From Enterococcus ureilyticus (GTDB taxonomy: Bacteria; Bacillota; Bacilli; Lactobacillales; Enterococcaceae), in NCBI RefSeq assembly GCF_001730315.1, contig NZ_MIKC01000007.1, positions 30,213 to 94,212 on the forward strand: 64,000 bases of DNA, given 5' to 3'. A program made the translations under genes and the position numbers. The notes beneath the pieces were generated by a model, which saw nothing but the letters and a program-made list of their open reading frames with translations, ran no database searches and was not told the DNA's origin. This document shows, one piece after another, positions 23,393 to 32,373 of this stretch (position 1 is its first letter; each line of letters starts with the position of its first letter).

Positions 23393-23525
23393 AAATAGAA
23401 GAAGCCAAAGAATCAGTTTTTTGCTGTTTACAGTCTTTTTATATAAAAAGGGTAGCTCTAGTTTAATAAGCTGGTTTGGGAGAAATTTCAGCATAGCTAG
23501 AGTTTAAAAGGAAGGATAAAGTAAC

Positions 23526-24449
23526 ATGAAAAATACAAGAAGAATCATCATTGACACCGATCCAGGAATTGATGATGCTGCTGCAATTGCTGCTGCGCTA
23601 TTTGATGAGAGGTTGGATATTCGATTATTTACTACCGTTGCTGGAAATGTTAGCGTGGATAAGGTAACAAAAAATCTGCTGAAACTATTGGCATTTTGGG
23701 ATAAGACGATTCCTGTAGCGATTGGTTCAGATCGGCCATTACTTCGTGAAGCAATCAATGCCAGTGATGTTCACGGAAATTCAGGAATGGATGGGTATGA
23801 TTTTCCAGAATCTAAGTATGAATTATTGACAAAAAATCATGCAGTGATCGAGATGTATAAAGTATTGATGGACTCTAAAGTAAAAACAACGATCGTTGGG
23901 ATTGGTCCATTGACAAATATTGCACTGCTGCTTAGGTTATATCCAGAGTGTGCGGAAAAAATTGAAGAATTGGTGATTATGGGAGGAGCACTAGGTCGAG
24001 GCAACCAAGGCGTGTTATCAGAATTCAATATTGCTGCTGATCCTGAAGCGGCAAAGATTGTTTTTGAAAGTAAAATTTCGTTAACCATGGTTGGATTAGA
24101 TGTTGGGGAGAAGGCACTAATTCTGCCCAAAGAGCGAGAACAGATTCAGAAAATGAATAAAACTGGGGATATGATCGATCACCTGTTTAGAAAATATCGT
24201 GGCGGCAGCTTAGATACTGGTTTGAAGATGTATGATGGCTGCGCGATTGCGTATTTGTTAGCGCCTGAAATGTTTGACGTTAAACAAGCTTATGTTGCGG
24301 TTGAAACACAAGGCATGTTGACAGCGGGGGCTACTTTGGTAGATTTAGATGGCTATTTGGGAAAAGAGGACAACTGTCGAGTCTGTGTCGATCTTGACGA
24401 GCAGCGATTTAGACAATGGTTTTTAGAAGCAATTGAGAAGTGTGATTGA
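23526..24449 (+). CDS. rihC: ribonucleoside hydrolase (RihC type)
   Basis: A 307-residue nucleoside hydrolase that splits purine and pyrimidine ribonucleosides into base and ribose. The N-terminal IIIDTDPGIDDAAAIAAALF is the catalytic, calcium-binding DTDPGxDD motif. VGIGPLTNIALLLRLYPEC, EFNIAADPEAA and VHGNSGMDGYDFPE follow E. coli RihC closely along the whole length. RBS AAGGA lies 8 bases before the ATG. The gene is monocistronic and ends at the terminator at 24464. It serves nucleoside salvage. Confidence 0.9.
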   Translation: MKNTRRIIIDTDPGIDDAAAIAAALFDERLDIRLFTTVAGNVSVDKVTKNLLKLLAFWDKTIPVAIGSDRPLLREAINASDVHGNSGMDGYDFPESKYELLTKNHAVIEMYKVLMDSKVKTTIVGIGPLTNIALLLRLYPECAEKIEELVIMGGALGRGNQGVLSEFNIAADPEAAKIVFESKISLTMVGLDVGEKALILPKEREQIQKMNKTGDMIDHLFRKYRGGSLDTGLKMYDGCAIAYLLAPEMFDVKQAYVAVETQGMLTAGATLVDLDGYLGKEDNCRVCVDLDEQRFRQWFLEAIEKCD

Positions 24450-24463
24450 TGGTATATTAAAGT

Positions 24464-24500
24464 ATAGAATAAAACCGCGATTGGTTTTATTCTATATTTT
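24464..24500 (+). terminator. intrinsic terminator after rihC
   Basis: ATAGAATAAAACC (24464-24476) pairs perfectly with GGTTTTATTCTAT (24483-24495), followed by ATTTTTT. Confidence 0.9.
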
Positions 24501-24528
24501 TTAATTTAGAGGATTCGCTTTTTTCGAT

Positions 24529-25656
24529 TTATTTAGTTTCAGAATGAGGGTAGGGTACTTTTTTATTTTGAATGTCAAAATGACCAATTTCTTCAATCGG
24601 TTCACCAGTGAAGTCATCAATTTCGTTTACTTGAACCGTATACACAGAGGACGTATCTAGTGCACTTATACTTAAAGTTAACGCCATTTCACCCGTTTCG
24701 TAATTAAATAATTGTGTAAGAATTTGATTTTCCGTTCTTACACCATCTTTGTAAAGCAGAGCTGCTGGATAAACGTCATTTTTAAGAGGCGTAATAAATT
24801 TGACTGTTGTTTGCAAGGCATCACTGCTAGCGGTTGGATTTGTGATATTACTTAAGTTGCTAAACTGAGTCTCAGCCGTTTGAGTCAAGGGTTTATAAGC
24901 AATATCAAAACGCCAATCGCCTTCGTATGTTAAAGCATTATCAACGCCGAAGGGACTATTGGTTTTAGAAGCTTCGGTAAAGGCTTGATCCAGCTCCTCA
25001 GCATCCTGCCACATAAGTTTATAAATGTGAAGCGTTAATTTAGCGTTGCTAGGTATGTCTTCTTGATTAAGCGTTGCAGTAACAGAACCGTAAAAAGTAT
25101 CTCCTTCTACATGAAAAGTAGAGTTATACATTCCACCCCCACGGATATCGTCAGTCTGGCCATCAACAAAGAGGCCAATGTCAAGATCTTGAAAATTTGT
25201 AGCGAATTTGGGAAATTTTCGATCAGGGGACTGTTGCTTTTCCAGTAACTCCTTTAATTTTTCATCGTCTAATTTAAATTGATAGTCAAAAGCAAATCTT
25301 TTCTTAGTTGAAACGAATTTTGTTACGGTGATTTCTCGATTATTATAGGTACTGGTTAAATTAAGTTCTGTTTGGATACCGTGTTCTTCCACAGTTACAA
25401 CACCGGAATCAGTACTAATGCCTAAAGCATTTTTGATTGCTGTATTCGTTTGTGGATTGATCAGGGCAATTAGAATAAGAGACGCAGCTATTGCCAAAGT
25501 GATAATGAGTTGTTTTTTGAATTTAATGTTGAATTTCTTTTTTTCCTGCTTTATAGGATTATTTAAAATATTCTCGCGATTTTGAACTAATTTATCTATT
25601 ACTTCTTTTGGAATTTCCGTTTCTTGTCGGATGATATCATTCTTCTTTTTATCCAT
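24529..25656 (-). CDS. DUF4179 membrane-anchored anti-sigma-like protein
   Basis: A 375-residue protein. Residues 1-45 are cytoplasmic and charged. One membrane helix (QLIITLAIAASLILIALI, about 49-66) follows, then a large extracellular beta-rich part starting NTAIKNALGISTDSG, the DUF4179 start. DUF4179 proteins lie beside ECF sigma factors and are thought to hold them at the membrane until an envelope signal arrives. Its ATG directly follows the sigma gene stop (TGAATG), with GGAGGAGAAG as RBS. No classic ZAS anti-sigma motif is visible, so the anti-sigma role rests on context and family. Confidence 0.8.
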   Translation of the reverse strand: MDKKKNDIIRQETEIPKEVIDKLVQNRENILNNPIKQEKKKFNIKFKKQLIITLAIAASLILIALINPQTNTAIKNALGISTDSGVVTVEEHGIQTELNLTSTYNNREITVTKFVSTKKRFAFDYQFKLDDEKLKELLEKQQSPDRKFPKFATNFQDLDIGLFVDGQTDDIRGGGMYNSTFHVEGDTFYGSVTATLNQEDIPSNAKLTLHIYKLMWQDAEELDQAFTEASKTNSPFGVDNALTYEGDWRFDIAYKPLTQTAETQFSNLSNITNPTASSDALQTTVKFITPLKNDVYPAALLYKDGVRTENQILTQLFNYETGEMALTLSISALDTSSVYTVQVNEIDDFTGEPIEEIGHFDIQNKKVPYPHSETK

Positions 25657-26166
25657 TCACTTCTCCTCCAATAATATTTTTAATTTTATTCTGCCACGTG
25701 CAAGCCTTGTTTTAACAGTATTTTTAGATAGATTCAGTTGTTCAGCAATCTCGTTAATGTTAAAACCTGCGTAATAATGTAAAATGATCGGGATTCTATA
25801 CCTATCTGGTAACTGATTAAATTCTTCTTCTAAGTGAGATCTTTCATAGTTGCTCTCTTTAGTATTCATATAACTTTCCTCAAATTTAACTGTTTCAACT
25901 CTTTTTTTTAAAATGTCCTTAGCAATATTGATCATAATTCTAAAAATCCAAGAATTAAACGCTGCGTCATTTTTGATATTCGTAATTTTTTGCCACGCGT
26001 GAATTTCAGTTTCTTGCAGACAGTCTGCAACATCTTCATTATTTAAAAGTAATTTATAAGCTGAATTGTATAGCACGATTTGATAGGCTTCACAAAGTTT
26101 TATAAACGATTGTGCATCGCCTGTTTTTGCTTTTTTAACCAAACTTATTTGTTCCTTTTTTTTCAT
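25657..26166 (-). CDS. ECF-type sigma-70 factor
   Basis: A 169-residue sigma factor. Region 2 spans residues about 15-80 (YNSAYKLLLNNEDVADCLQETEIHAWQKI ... SWIFRIMINIAKDILK, with the region 2.4 helix). Region 4 spans about 115-165 (LPDRYRIPIILHYYAGFNINEIAEQLNLSKNTVKTRLARGR), a clear helix-turn-helix. Regions 1 and 3 are absent, as in ECF factors. RBS GGAGGGGG precedes the ATG. It forms an operon with the DUF4179 gene and probably controls envelope-stress genes and itself. Confidence 0.92.
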   Translation of the reverse strand: MKKKEQISLVKKAKTGDAQSFIKLCEAYQIVLYNSAYKLLLNNEDVADCLQETEIHAWQKITNIKNDAAFNSWIFRIMINIAKDILKKRVETVKFEESYMNTKESNYERSHLEEEFNQLPDRYRIPIILHYYAGFNINEIAEQLNLSKNTVKTRLARGRIKLKILLEEK

Positions 26167-26276
26167 GGACTTCCCCCTCCTATTTATAACTGTTTAGACT
26201 CTAATTTTACCAAAAAGGTTTCATCGAAATTTATTTTTCTTTTTTTGTAGAGATTTATGATGAGCATTACAAAAAA

Positions 26277-26302
26277 GAGCTTGGGACGTCAGTCCCAAGC
26301 TC
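26277..26302 (-). terminator. intrinsic terminator after yfhO
   Basis: GAGCTTGGGAC (26277-26287), GTCA loop, GTCCCAAGCTC (26292-26302). On the minus strand it is followed by TTTTTT. Confidence 0.9.
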
Positions 26303-26315
26303 ACAAATCATCGAT

Positions 26316-28952
26316 TTAACGTTTTCGACGCTTACGCTTATTCGATTTTACTAACGCCAGTTTTGGCTTGTTTGTGAATCGTACATAGACCACAAAGCCA
26401 CCAATACAAACAATAAACAAAACCACACCAGGCATAAATCCTTCTGGCAGATAAACAAATTCAATTGTATGTTCACCCTGCGTTACGGGAATACTAACAA
26501 AGGCTTTTTTAAATGGTTCAACGGGTACTTTTTTTCCATCGACATAGGCTTTCCATCCTTTGTCATAAGGAATCGTTGTTAAAAGGACTTGATCTTTCTC
26601 TGCGTTCACAGTTCCAACAGCTTTCCGTCCTTTAGCTGTTAAATCAGCGCCTTTATCTTGAATTGCCTGAATAGAACGTTCAAAGGCTTTTGTATCTAAA
26701 CCAACCACCTTAGGTTCCATAAAACTAACAGCTGTTGTACCGTAGAAACTAACCGTAAACGTAACCGTGGTAGGTTTGTCATAGTAACCGATATTGTAAT
26801 ATTGTCCTGTAATATTGATCTGAGATTTTTGACTCGTCCCATTCACAGACATTGTAGCAGTCGAACTTTCCAATTGGCCAAAATCGGTTGGAAACAGGCT
26901 TAGGTAAGCTTGTGTATAAGCTGGTACATCAACAGTCCAGGTAATATCTTTGGCAATGTTGTTTTGCACTTCTTTATACGTTACATTCCCTGCATTTTGT
27001 TCGATTTTGACATTATTTTTATTAATGATCGTTGGTTGATAAAACTTAAAGTACGTTTGTTTTTGATTAGATAAGGCATTGAACAGTGCCGTTTGACTAG
27101 TTAAATTATCATTGGTAGGTTGTTTGACTTTGTAGATATCATTATCAGCTAAAAAGCCTAAAGGCAACGCATTGCTGTTTTCGTATAATGAGAATTTCCC
27201 AGCTTTATCTATTGGGAAAAAGCCGAATTTCAAGGGATCACTTTCCGAAATATTGTATTTAATTCCAACGAGTGAATCCATCAGTAACGTGTTATTTGGG
27301 TAGCGAATATTCAAACCAGTTCCTCTAGACCGAAATCCTAGATCGTTTAAATAAGCAGAAGAATGTCGATTTCTGATGGAAGAAAACAAGCTGACTCCGC
27401 TGTAGCCATAGTTGATACTATCATTAGAAGAAACAGGGTTTAAATTTTCTAAGCGGTAAAAAGAATCATTCTCTTTTTTTGTCTTATCGACCAACTGTTT
27501 GATTGATGGATATGGTTCTGAGTAAAGACTGCGTGAAGCATAGTTCCAATCTTCTAAAATCCCTTTTAGCATTGAATTGGTATTGATAAACGCCTCTGTT
27601 GAAACAAGCAATAACAGTAAGACAATCAGATAATGCATCGGTATTTTTTTTAATTGATAAAAAACAATTCCGGCAAGATACAGGAGTAAAAATAAAGCTG
27701 TGATGACAAATGCTGAGATCGGAATATAGTCATAACTTGTCGTACTTTTTGTCCCTTCAGCTAGTGCAAAAATCGCAATCAGCATGATCGTAGAGCCCGC
27801 TAGTACCCCTAAATCATCAGTTTTGAATTTCTCAAAGCCATATCCCGCTAGTAGCACCACTAAGAAAGAAAAGAGGAAACTATAACGGAACAAGAACATA
27901 TTCGGTGCATGCATCCCGTGCCAAAATAAATTTAGTGGTGTGATATAAAAGCTAGCAATTAAAATGATAAACAGACTACCAAATAATAGCTTGTTTTTCC
28001 TAGGAATTTCTTTTGTGATAAAGTAGAAAACACAGAATATCAAAGGAAGTAGCCCCACATAGATAAAGGGAATCGAGCCGTACTTCGTCGTGTCATAAAC
28101 ACCGATCATATTTTTCATGACAATATCCCAAAAAGCAGTTGCTTCGGTTTTAAATTGAGTGACTTGTGACAAGGTTTCACCATTTGCTCGTAAATCAAGG
28201 ACCGCTGGTAATACTAAGATCATCGAAGCGCCACCTGCTAAAAGTGAGGTGATTCCATAAGGTAGGATACGTTTTTTATAACTCTTCCAGTTTGTCAACA
28301 TTCGGGCGATAAAATATAGGAAAGAGAAGATACCGATCATAAAGCCCATGTAAAAATTTGAGATAAACAATAGTAGATAACTTACAAATAATAGTGTTGG
28401 TTTTCGTTCATCCATCAAGCGGTGAATTCCTAAAATAACCAACGGTAGATAAGTAAACGCATCTAACCACATAATAATTTCTGAATGCGCCGTAGCAAAT
28501 GACATCAAAGCATATGGCACACTAAGCATCACATGGCCCCATCTTGGTATCTTATAAGTATTTTTAGCAAAGAACCAAAACGCTAAGCCAGCTGAACCGA
28601 TTTTCAGCAAAGTAATCAAATACAAGGCATCAGGAATATTCTGATTTTTAAAGAAAATGACTAGTGGCGTAAATAGCCCACCAAGATAATAGGAAATCAA
28701 TGAGAGATAATTTAGTCCTAAGGATGCATTCCAGGTATAAAAAATACTTTGTTTGCCATGCAGCATATTATTGAAACTAGCATGGAAATTGGAAAATTGT
28801 GAAAAGGAATCGCTGGCCATCACACTACGGCTACTTCCAGGATAAATTCCGAGACTTAAATAAATAATGACCATCACAAAAAAGGGAATGAAAAAGCTGG
28901 CGGTCATATATGGCCAGTTTTCTTTGATAAATGTCTGTATTTTTTTCTTCAT
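26316..28952 (-). CDS. YfhO family multi-pass membrane protein
   Basis: An 878-residue protein with about 13 membrane helices. MTASFFIPFFVMVIIYLSLG starts helix 1. The GSSRSVMASDSFSQFSNFH loop and the following HGKQSIFYTWNASLGLNYLSL are hallmarks of YfhO. A large extracellular part (about 480-850) precedes the last helix and a very basic tail (KSNKRKRRKR). YfhO proteins of Bacillus and Listeria are GT-C-like enzymes that glycosylate teichoic acids on the outer face, probably the role here. The ATG at 28952 has GAGG 7 bases upstream; an in-frame start 17 codons earlier lacks an RBS. Confidence 0.88.
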   Translation of the reverse strand: MKKKIQTFIKENWPYMTASFFIPFFVMVIIYLSLGIYPGSSRSVMASDSFSQFSNFHASFNNMLHGKQSIFYTWNASLGLNYLSLISYYLGGLFTPLVIFFKNQNIPDALYLITLLKIGSAGLAFWFFAKNTYKIPRWGHVMLSVPYALMSFATAHSEIIMWLDAFTYLPLVILGIHRLMDERKPTLLFVSYLLLFISNFYMGFMIGIFSFLYFIARMLTNWKSYKKRILPYGITSLLAGGASMILVLPAVLDLRANGETLSQVTQFKTEATAFWDIVMKNMIGVYDTTKYGSIPFIYVGLLPLIFCVFYFITKEIPRKNKLLFGSLFIILIASFYITPLNLFWHGMHAPNMFLFRYSFLFSFLVVLLAGYGFEKFKTDDLGVLAGSTIMLIAIFALAEGTKSTTSYDYIPISAFVITALFLLLYLAGIVFYQLKKIPMHYLIVLLLLLVSTEAFINTNSMLKGILEDWNYASRSLYSEPYPSIKQLVDKTKKENDSFYRLENLNPVSSNDSINYGYSGVSLFSSIRNRHSSAYLNDLGFRSRGTGLNIRYPNNTLLMDSLVGIKYNISESDPLKFGFFPIDKAGKFSLYENSNALPLGFLADNDIYKVKQPTNDNLTSQTALFNALSNQKQTYFKFYQPTIINKNNVKIEQNAGNVTYKEVQNNIAKDITWTVDVPAYTQAYLSLFPTDFGQLESSTATMSVNGTSQKSQINITGQYYNIGYYDKPTTVTFTVSFYGTTAVSFMEPKVVGLDTKAFERSIQAIQDKGADLTAKGRKAVGTVNAEKDQVLLTTIPYDKGWKAYVDGKKVPVEPFKKAFVSIPVTQGEHTIEFVYLPEGFMPGVVLFIVCIGGFVVYVRFTNKPKLALVKSNKRKRRKR

Positions 28953-29059
28953 AATCAACCTCACAACGTAATAAATAGAATATATATAGTTTAGCATATC
29001 CATAGAAAAATTGATCGCCAGAAAGAAAAAAATTAATGAAAATCGAAGGGTTTAAGTGG

Positions 29060-29106
29060 AAAATTATTGTTAAAATAGTTTAATTAGCTATTCTAACAAT
29101 AATTTT
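29060..29106. promoter_or_regulatory. 19-bp near-perfect inverted repeat upstream of yfhO
   Basis: AAAATTATTGTTAAAATAG (29060-29078) and CTATTCTAACAATAATTTT (29088-29106) differ by one base from perfect complementarity, with a 9-base centre. It lies about 110 bases upstream of the yfhO start. Both ends are T- or A-rich, so a terminator is possible, but no gene ends immediately beside it; an operator or leader stem is equally likely. The rest of 28953-29216 shows no gene. Confidence 0.4.
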
Positions 29107-29216
29107 CATGAATAAATAATTCATATATATATATTAATGAGACGATAAGAAGAGCGGGTCAACTAAATGTCTATAAGCCTGTAGCAACATGCAGCATGGA
29201 AGTGTTGAATTAACCG

Positions 29217-29261
29217 AAAAACTAAGACTCATGGAAGAAAATATCCGTGAGTCTTAGTTTT
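29217..29261 (-). terminator. terminator after the histidinol-phosphatase gene
   Basis: AAAACTAAGACTCATG (29217-29232) pairs with CGTGAGTCTTAGTTTT (29246-29261), one mismatch. The minus-strand side ends in a T-run; the plus-strand side also does. Confidence 0.8.
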
Positions 29262-29262
29262 T

Positions 29263-30090
29263 TTAAAGCCAATGCTGAATTTTGTCATATCCTTGACCAA
29301 CATCGTTTAGTGCGTGAGTGTCTGATCCATAAACCAATGGAATCCCTGATTCAATCGCTTTTTGAGTTATCCACACCTGTGGATAACTCTGTTGATAACC
29401 TTGTTTATAAAATCCTGCTGTGTTTAAATCTAAGCTGTATTTTTCTTGTTGAATACGGCTCAATAGGGTGTGGACAAGTATTTTATTTTCTGATGAATAG
29501 CTTGTTTCTTCATCAAAAAAACGTTCGAATTTTTGACACAAAGAAATGTGACCTAGACGTTTAGGTTTAAAAGGACCTAGATCAGCTTCTAGAGAGTCTA
29601 AAACGCATTGGTAGTAAAGATTTTGGGCTTTTTGAAAGCTGCCTAAATAGTCAATTACCCCACTCTTATATTCTTCAAAAGAATAGTCGATCCCACGCAA
29701 TCCATCTTGTCCTTCGAGGAAATGGACAGATAAAATGCCATCATCAGTTTGAGGACCATATTCCGCTAAAAAATCTCGAGTCCAACCTACAAAATCTGAA
29801 AAATAATCCAATTCAAATCCAATGTGGATAATGATGTCAGAGGCATACTTTTTCCGCAGTTCATTCATCCTTTTAAAATAGTTATCCACATCATTTAAAG
29901 CCATGGACGCAGTTGTCCACACGTCAAGATCACCAGCTGCTTTTTTTTCAATCCCTTTAGGTAATGGGGCATGTTCTGTAATACTGTATTCTTTAAATCC
30001 GAGGCTGATTGCACGTTTAATTAGCAATTCTGTATCTTCGACTTTTCCATGTGGACAAAATTCTGTGTGGGTGTGACCGTCACGTTTCAT
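29263..30090 (-). CDS. hisK: PHP-family histidinol-phosphatase (HisK/HisJ type)
   Basis: A 275-residue PHP-fold phosphatase. It starts MKRDGHTHTEFCPHG, the first metal-binding His motif. ITEHAPLP, GFELDYF, SVHFLEG, RLGHISLCQKF and a C-terminal YGSDTHA supply the other metal ligands; all appear intact. HisK removes the phosphate of L-histidinol phosphate. No other histidine gene is in the window, and enterococci are often histidine auxotrophs, so the natural substrate may be another phosphomonoester. It is transcribed alone from an ATG preceded by GGAGG. Confidence 0.85.
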   Translation of the reverse strand: MKRDGHTHTEFCPHGKVEDTELLIKRAISLGFKEYSITEHAPLPKGIEKKAAGDLDVWTTASMALNDVDNYFKRMNELRKKYASDIIIHIGFELDYFSDFVGWTRDFLAEYGPQTDDGILSVHFLEGQDGLRGIDYSFEEYKSGVIDYLGSFQKAQNLYYQCVLDSLEADLGPFKPKRLGHISLCQKFERFFDEETSYSSENKILVHTLLSRIQQEKYSLDLNTAGFYKQGYQQSYPQVWITQKAIESGIPLVYGSDTHALNDVGQGYDKIQHWL

Positions 30091-30122
30091 AAGAGAGCCT
30101 CCATAATTTAATGTAAAGAAAA

Positions 30123-30151
30123 GGTTGAAACGTTTAATAAAGGTTTCAACC
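30123..30151 (-). terminator. terminator of the proBA operon
   Basis: GGTTGAAAC (30123-30131) pairs with GTTTCAACC (30143-30151); on the minus strand it runs into TTTTCTTT. Confidence 0.8.
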
Positions 30152-30158
30152 CTAATAC

Positions 30159-31406
30159 TTATTTCCGATATTGCCCATCTCCATAAACAATATATTTTGT
30201 AGAAGTTAGTTCTGCTAAGCCCATCGGACCACGTGCATGTAATTTTTGTGTGCTGATCCCAATTTCGGCACCAAATCCAAAAACAAAGCCATCCGTAAAT
30301 CGTGTGGAGGCATTAGCATAAACTGCAGCAGCATCAACTTGTTGTAAAAATTGTTGTGTCGCAAAATAATTGTCACTAACGATGCTTTCAGAATGTTTTG
30401 TGTTATAGCGGTTGATATGTTGGATCGCTTCTTCTAAAGAATCTACGACTTTAACAGCGAGAATAAAATCGTTGAATTCCGTTTCCCAATCTTCTTCCGT
30501 TGCTAGGATCGATTGTTCAAAAATAGTGATTGCCCGTTCATCTGCACGCAATTCTACATTATATTCATTCAAAGCTTTTTCGATAACAGGTAAGAAATCT
30601 GCTGCTACGTCTTGATGGATCAATAGTGTTTCTGCTGAGTTACAGACAGAAGGGCGTTGGCATTTTGCATTGACAATGATCGTTGTAGCCATTTCTAGCT
30701 GTGCTTCTTTATCGATATAGACATGACAATTGCCCGTTCCTGTTTCGATCACTGGCACAGTCGCTGTCGTTAAGACCGTCTTAATCAAATTTGCACCGCC
30801 GCGAGGGATTAGAACATCTAGATAGTCATTGAGTTTCATTAACTGTTGAGCAGTTTCACGAGAGGTATCAGCAATAAACTGGATTGCAAAAGGAGAAGCT
30901 CCTTTTTGTTCCAGTGCCTGTTGTAAAACCGATACTAAGACTTGATTGGAATAAAAGGCTTCCTTTCCACCACGTAAAATCACGGCGTTTCCAGTTTTAA
31001 AACAAAGACTTGCTGCATCTGTAGTCACATTCGGGCGAGATTCATAGATGATCCCGATCACCCCAAGTGGGACACGTTGCTTACCGATCATCAAACCATC
31101 TTCATTTTTCCACATCTTGTCGACTTCACCAATTGGATCATCTAATGTTGCGACTTGGCGAACACCGTCAGCCATGTCTTTGATTCGCTCATCAGTTAAA
31201 CGTAAACGATCTAGCATTGTGTCAGTAATGCCATTTTCTTTGGCTGTAGCTAGATCTTTTTGATTTTCAGCTAAGATTTTCTCGGTATTATTTTCTATGG
31301 CATCGGCCATATGCAACAACAAATCATTTTTCGTTTTTGTATCCATCAAAGCTAATTGGTAGGCTGTTTCTTTCGCTTGTTTCCCTAGTTGGATTAAATC
31401 AGTCAT
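30159..31406 (-). CDS. proA: gamma-glutamyl phosphate reductase
   Basis: A 415-residue aldehyde-dehydrogenase-fold enzyme. It reduces gamma-glutamyl phosphate to glutamate semialdehyde with NADPH, the second step of proline synthesis. The catalytic Cys lies in [56 protein letters not shown] and [21 protein letters not shown] are family signatures. The gene follows proB by 17 bases with an AGGGGGAAC RBS. Length is normal. Confidence 0.97.
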   Translation of the reverse strand: MTDLIQLGKQAKETAYQLALMDTKTKNDLLLHMADAIENNTEKILAENQKDLATAKENGITDTMLDRLRLTDERIKDMADGVRQVATLDDPIGEVDKMWKNEDGLMIGKQRVPLGVIGIIYESRPNVTTDAASLCFKTGNAVILRGGKEAFYSNQVLVSVLQQALEQKGASPFAIQFIADTSRETAQQLMKLNDYLDVLIPRGGANLIKTVLTTATVPVIETGTGNCHVYIDKEAQLEMATTIIVNAKCQRPSVCNSAETLLIHQDVAADFLPVIEKALNEYNVELRADERAITIFEQSILATEEDWETEFNDFILAVKVVDSLEEAIQHINRYNTKHSESIVSDNYFATQQFLQQVDAAAVYANASTRFTDGFVFGFGAEIGISTQKLHARGPMGLAELTSTKYIVYGDGQYRK

Positions 31407-31423
31407 AAAATGTTCCCCCTTTT

Positions 31424-32224
31424 TTAGAATGAAATGAATAACGTGCCGATCATTTCGCCCGCTAAAATATCAAAAATAATTTTAGGTTGTTGTCCGTTTG
31501 CTAAAATCATCGCGCCATTATGCTCTAATACGCGTTCTGCCGCTTTTAATTTGCTATACATACCACCAGTACCAAAACGACTACCTTTGCCTCCTGCAAC
31601 TTGTAAAAGCTCGTCATTGATAGCGTTGATTTCAGAGAAGAGGGTGGCATATTTGTTGGTATTGGGATTATCAGAAAAGAAACCATCAATATCCGATAAC
31701 ATGATCAAGGCATCTGCTTGAATGAGTTGGGTAACAATTGCGGATAGTTGATCATTGTCACCAAATTTCGTCAGATGGTCTAATTCATCGATCGCAACCG
31801 TATCATTTTCATTGATAACTGGGATGATGCCCATCTGCAGTAATTGTTCTATTGTATTCGTTACGTTTTTACGGCTTTCAGGATATTCGATCACATCTCG
31901 AGTCAATAGTAGTTGGGCAATTTGCTGGCTATAAGTCAAAAAGCGCTGATTGTAAATATTCATCAACTCCGCTTGCCCAACTGCCGCCACTGCCTGTTGC
32001 TCTGGAATGGTCGGGGGTCGTTTGTCCATGTTTAATTTATTTAAGCCAACACCGATTGCGCCAGACGAGACTAAGATGATCTCTTTGTCTTGGTTACGCA
32101 AATCGGATAAGGTAAAAGCTAATTGATCGATGGCGCTTAAATTGATATTGCCATTGGGGTAGATCAATGTACTTGTCCCAACTTTGACGACGATTCGTTT
32201 TGCTTCTTTTAATTGTTTTCGCAT
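31424..32224 (-). CDS. proB: glutamate 5-kinase
   Basis: A 266-residue kinase that phosphorylates glutamate, the committed step of proline synthesis. The amino-acid-kinase fold starts [54 protein letters not shown] and [13 protein letters not shown] are the substrate and ATP loops. The C-terminal PUA domain of longer ProB proteins is missing, as is normal in many Lactobacillales. The ATG at 32224 has GAGGT 5 bases upstream; a GTG four codons earlier overlaps that RBS. First gene of proBA. proC is not in the window. Confidence 0.96.
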   Translation of the reverse strand: MRKQLKEAKRIVVKVGTSTLIYPNGNINLSAIDQLAFTLSDLRNQDKEIILVSSGAIGVGLNKLNMDKRPPTIPEQQAVAAVGQAELMNIYNQRFLTYSQQIAQLLLTRDVIEYPESRKNVTNTIEQLLQMGIIPVINENDTVAIDELDHLTKFGDNDQLSAIVTQLIQADALIMLSDIDGFFSDNPNTNKYATLFSEINAINDELLQVAGGKGSRFGTGGMYSKLKAAERVLEHNGAMILANGQQPKIIFDILAGEMIGTLFISF

Positions 32225-32305
32225 GGTTGACCTCACTTATATCCTAACATTTCCAGGTTATTTTACTTAAGGCTATTATCTAGCCATTTCCGTTTATTTG
32301 CAAGA

Positions 32306-32341
32306 AAGCTTGGACAAAAAATTCTGCTTTTGTCCAAGCTT
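32306..32341 (-). terminator. terminator of the serC-serA-DUF1015 operon
   Basis: AAGCTTGGACAAAA (32306-32319) pairs perfectly with TTTTGTCCAAGCTT (32328-32341). On the minus strand TTTCTTG follows. Confidence 0.85.
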
Positions 32342-32373
32342 AGATTTTATTCTTCTATTTTACAGCTTTCCGT

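Noticed and set aside
23450..23513. AGCTCTAGTTTAA and AGCTAGAGTTTAA near-repeats before rihC
   Set aside because: Imperfect, spaced irregularly and not symmetric; probably chance.
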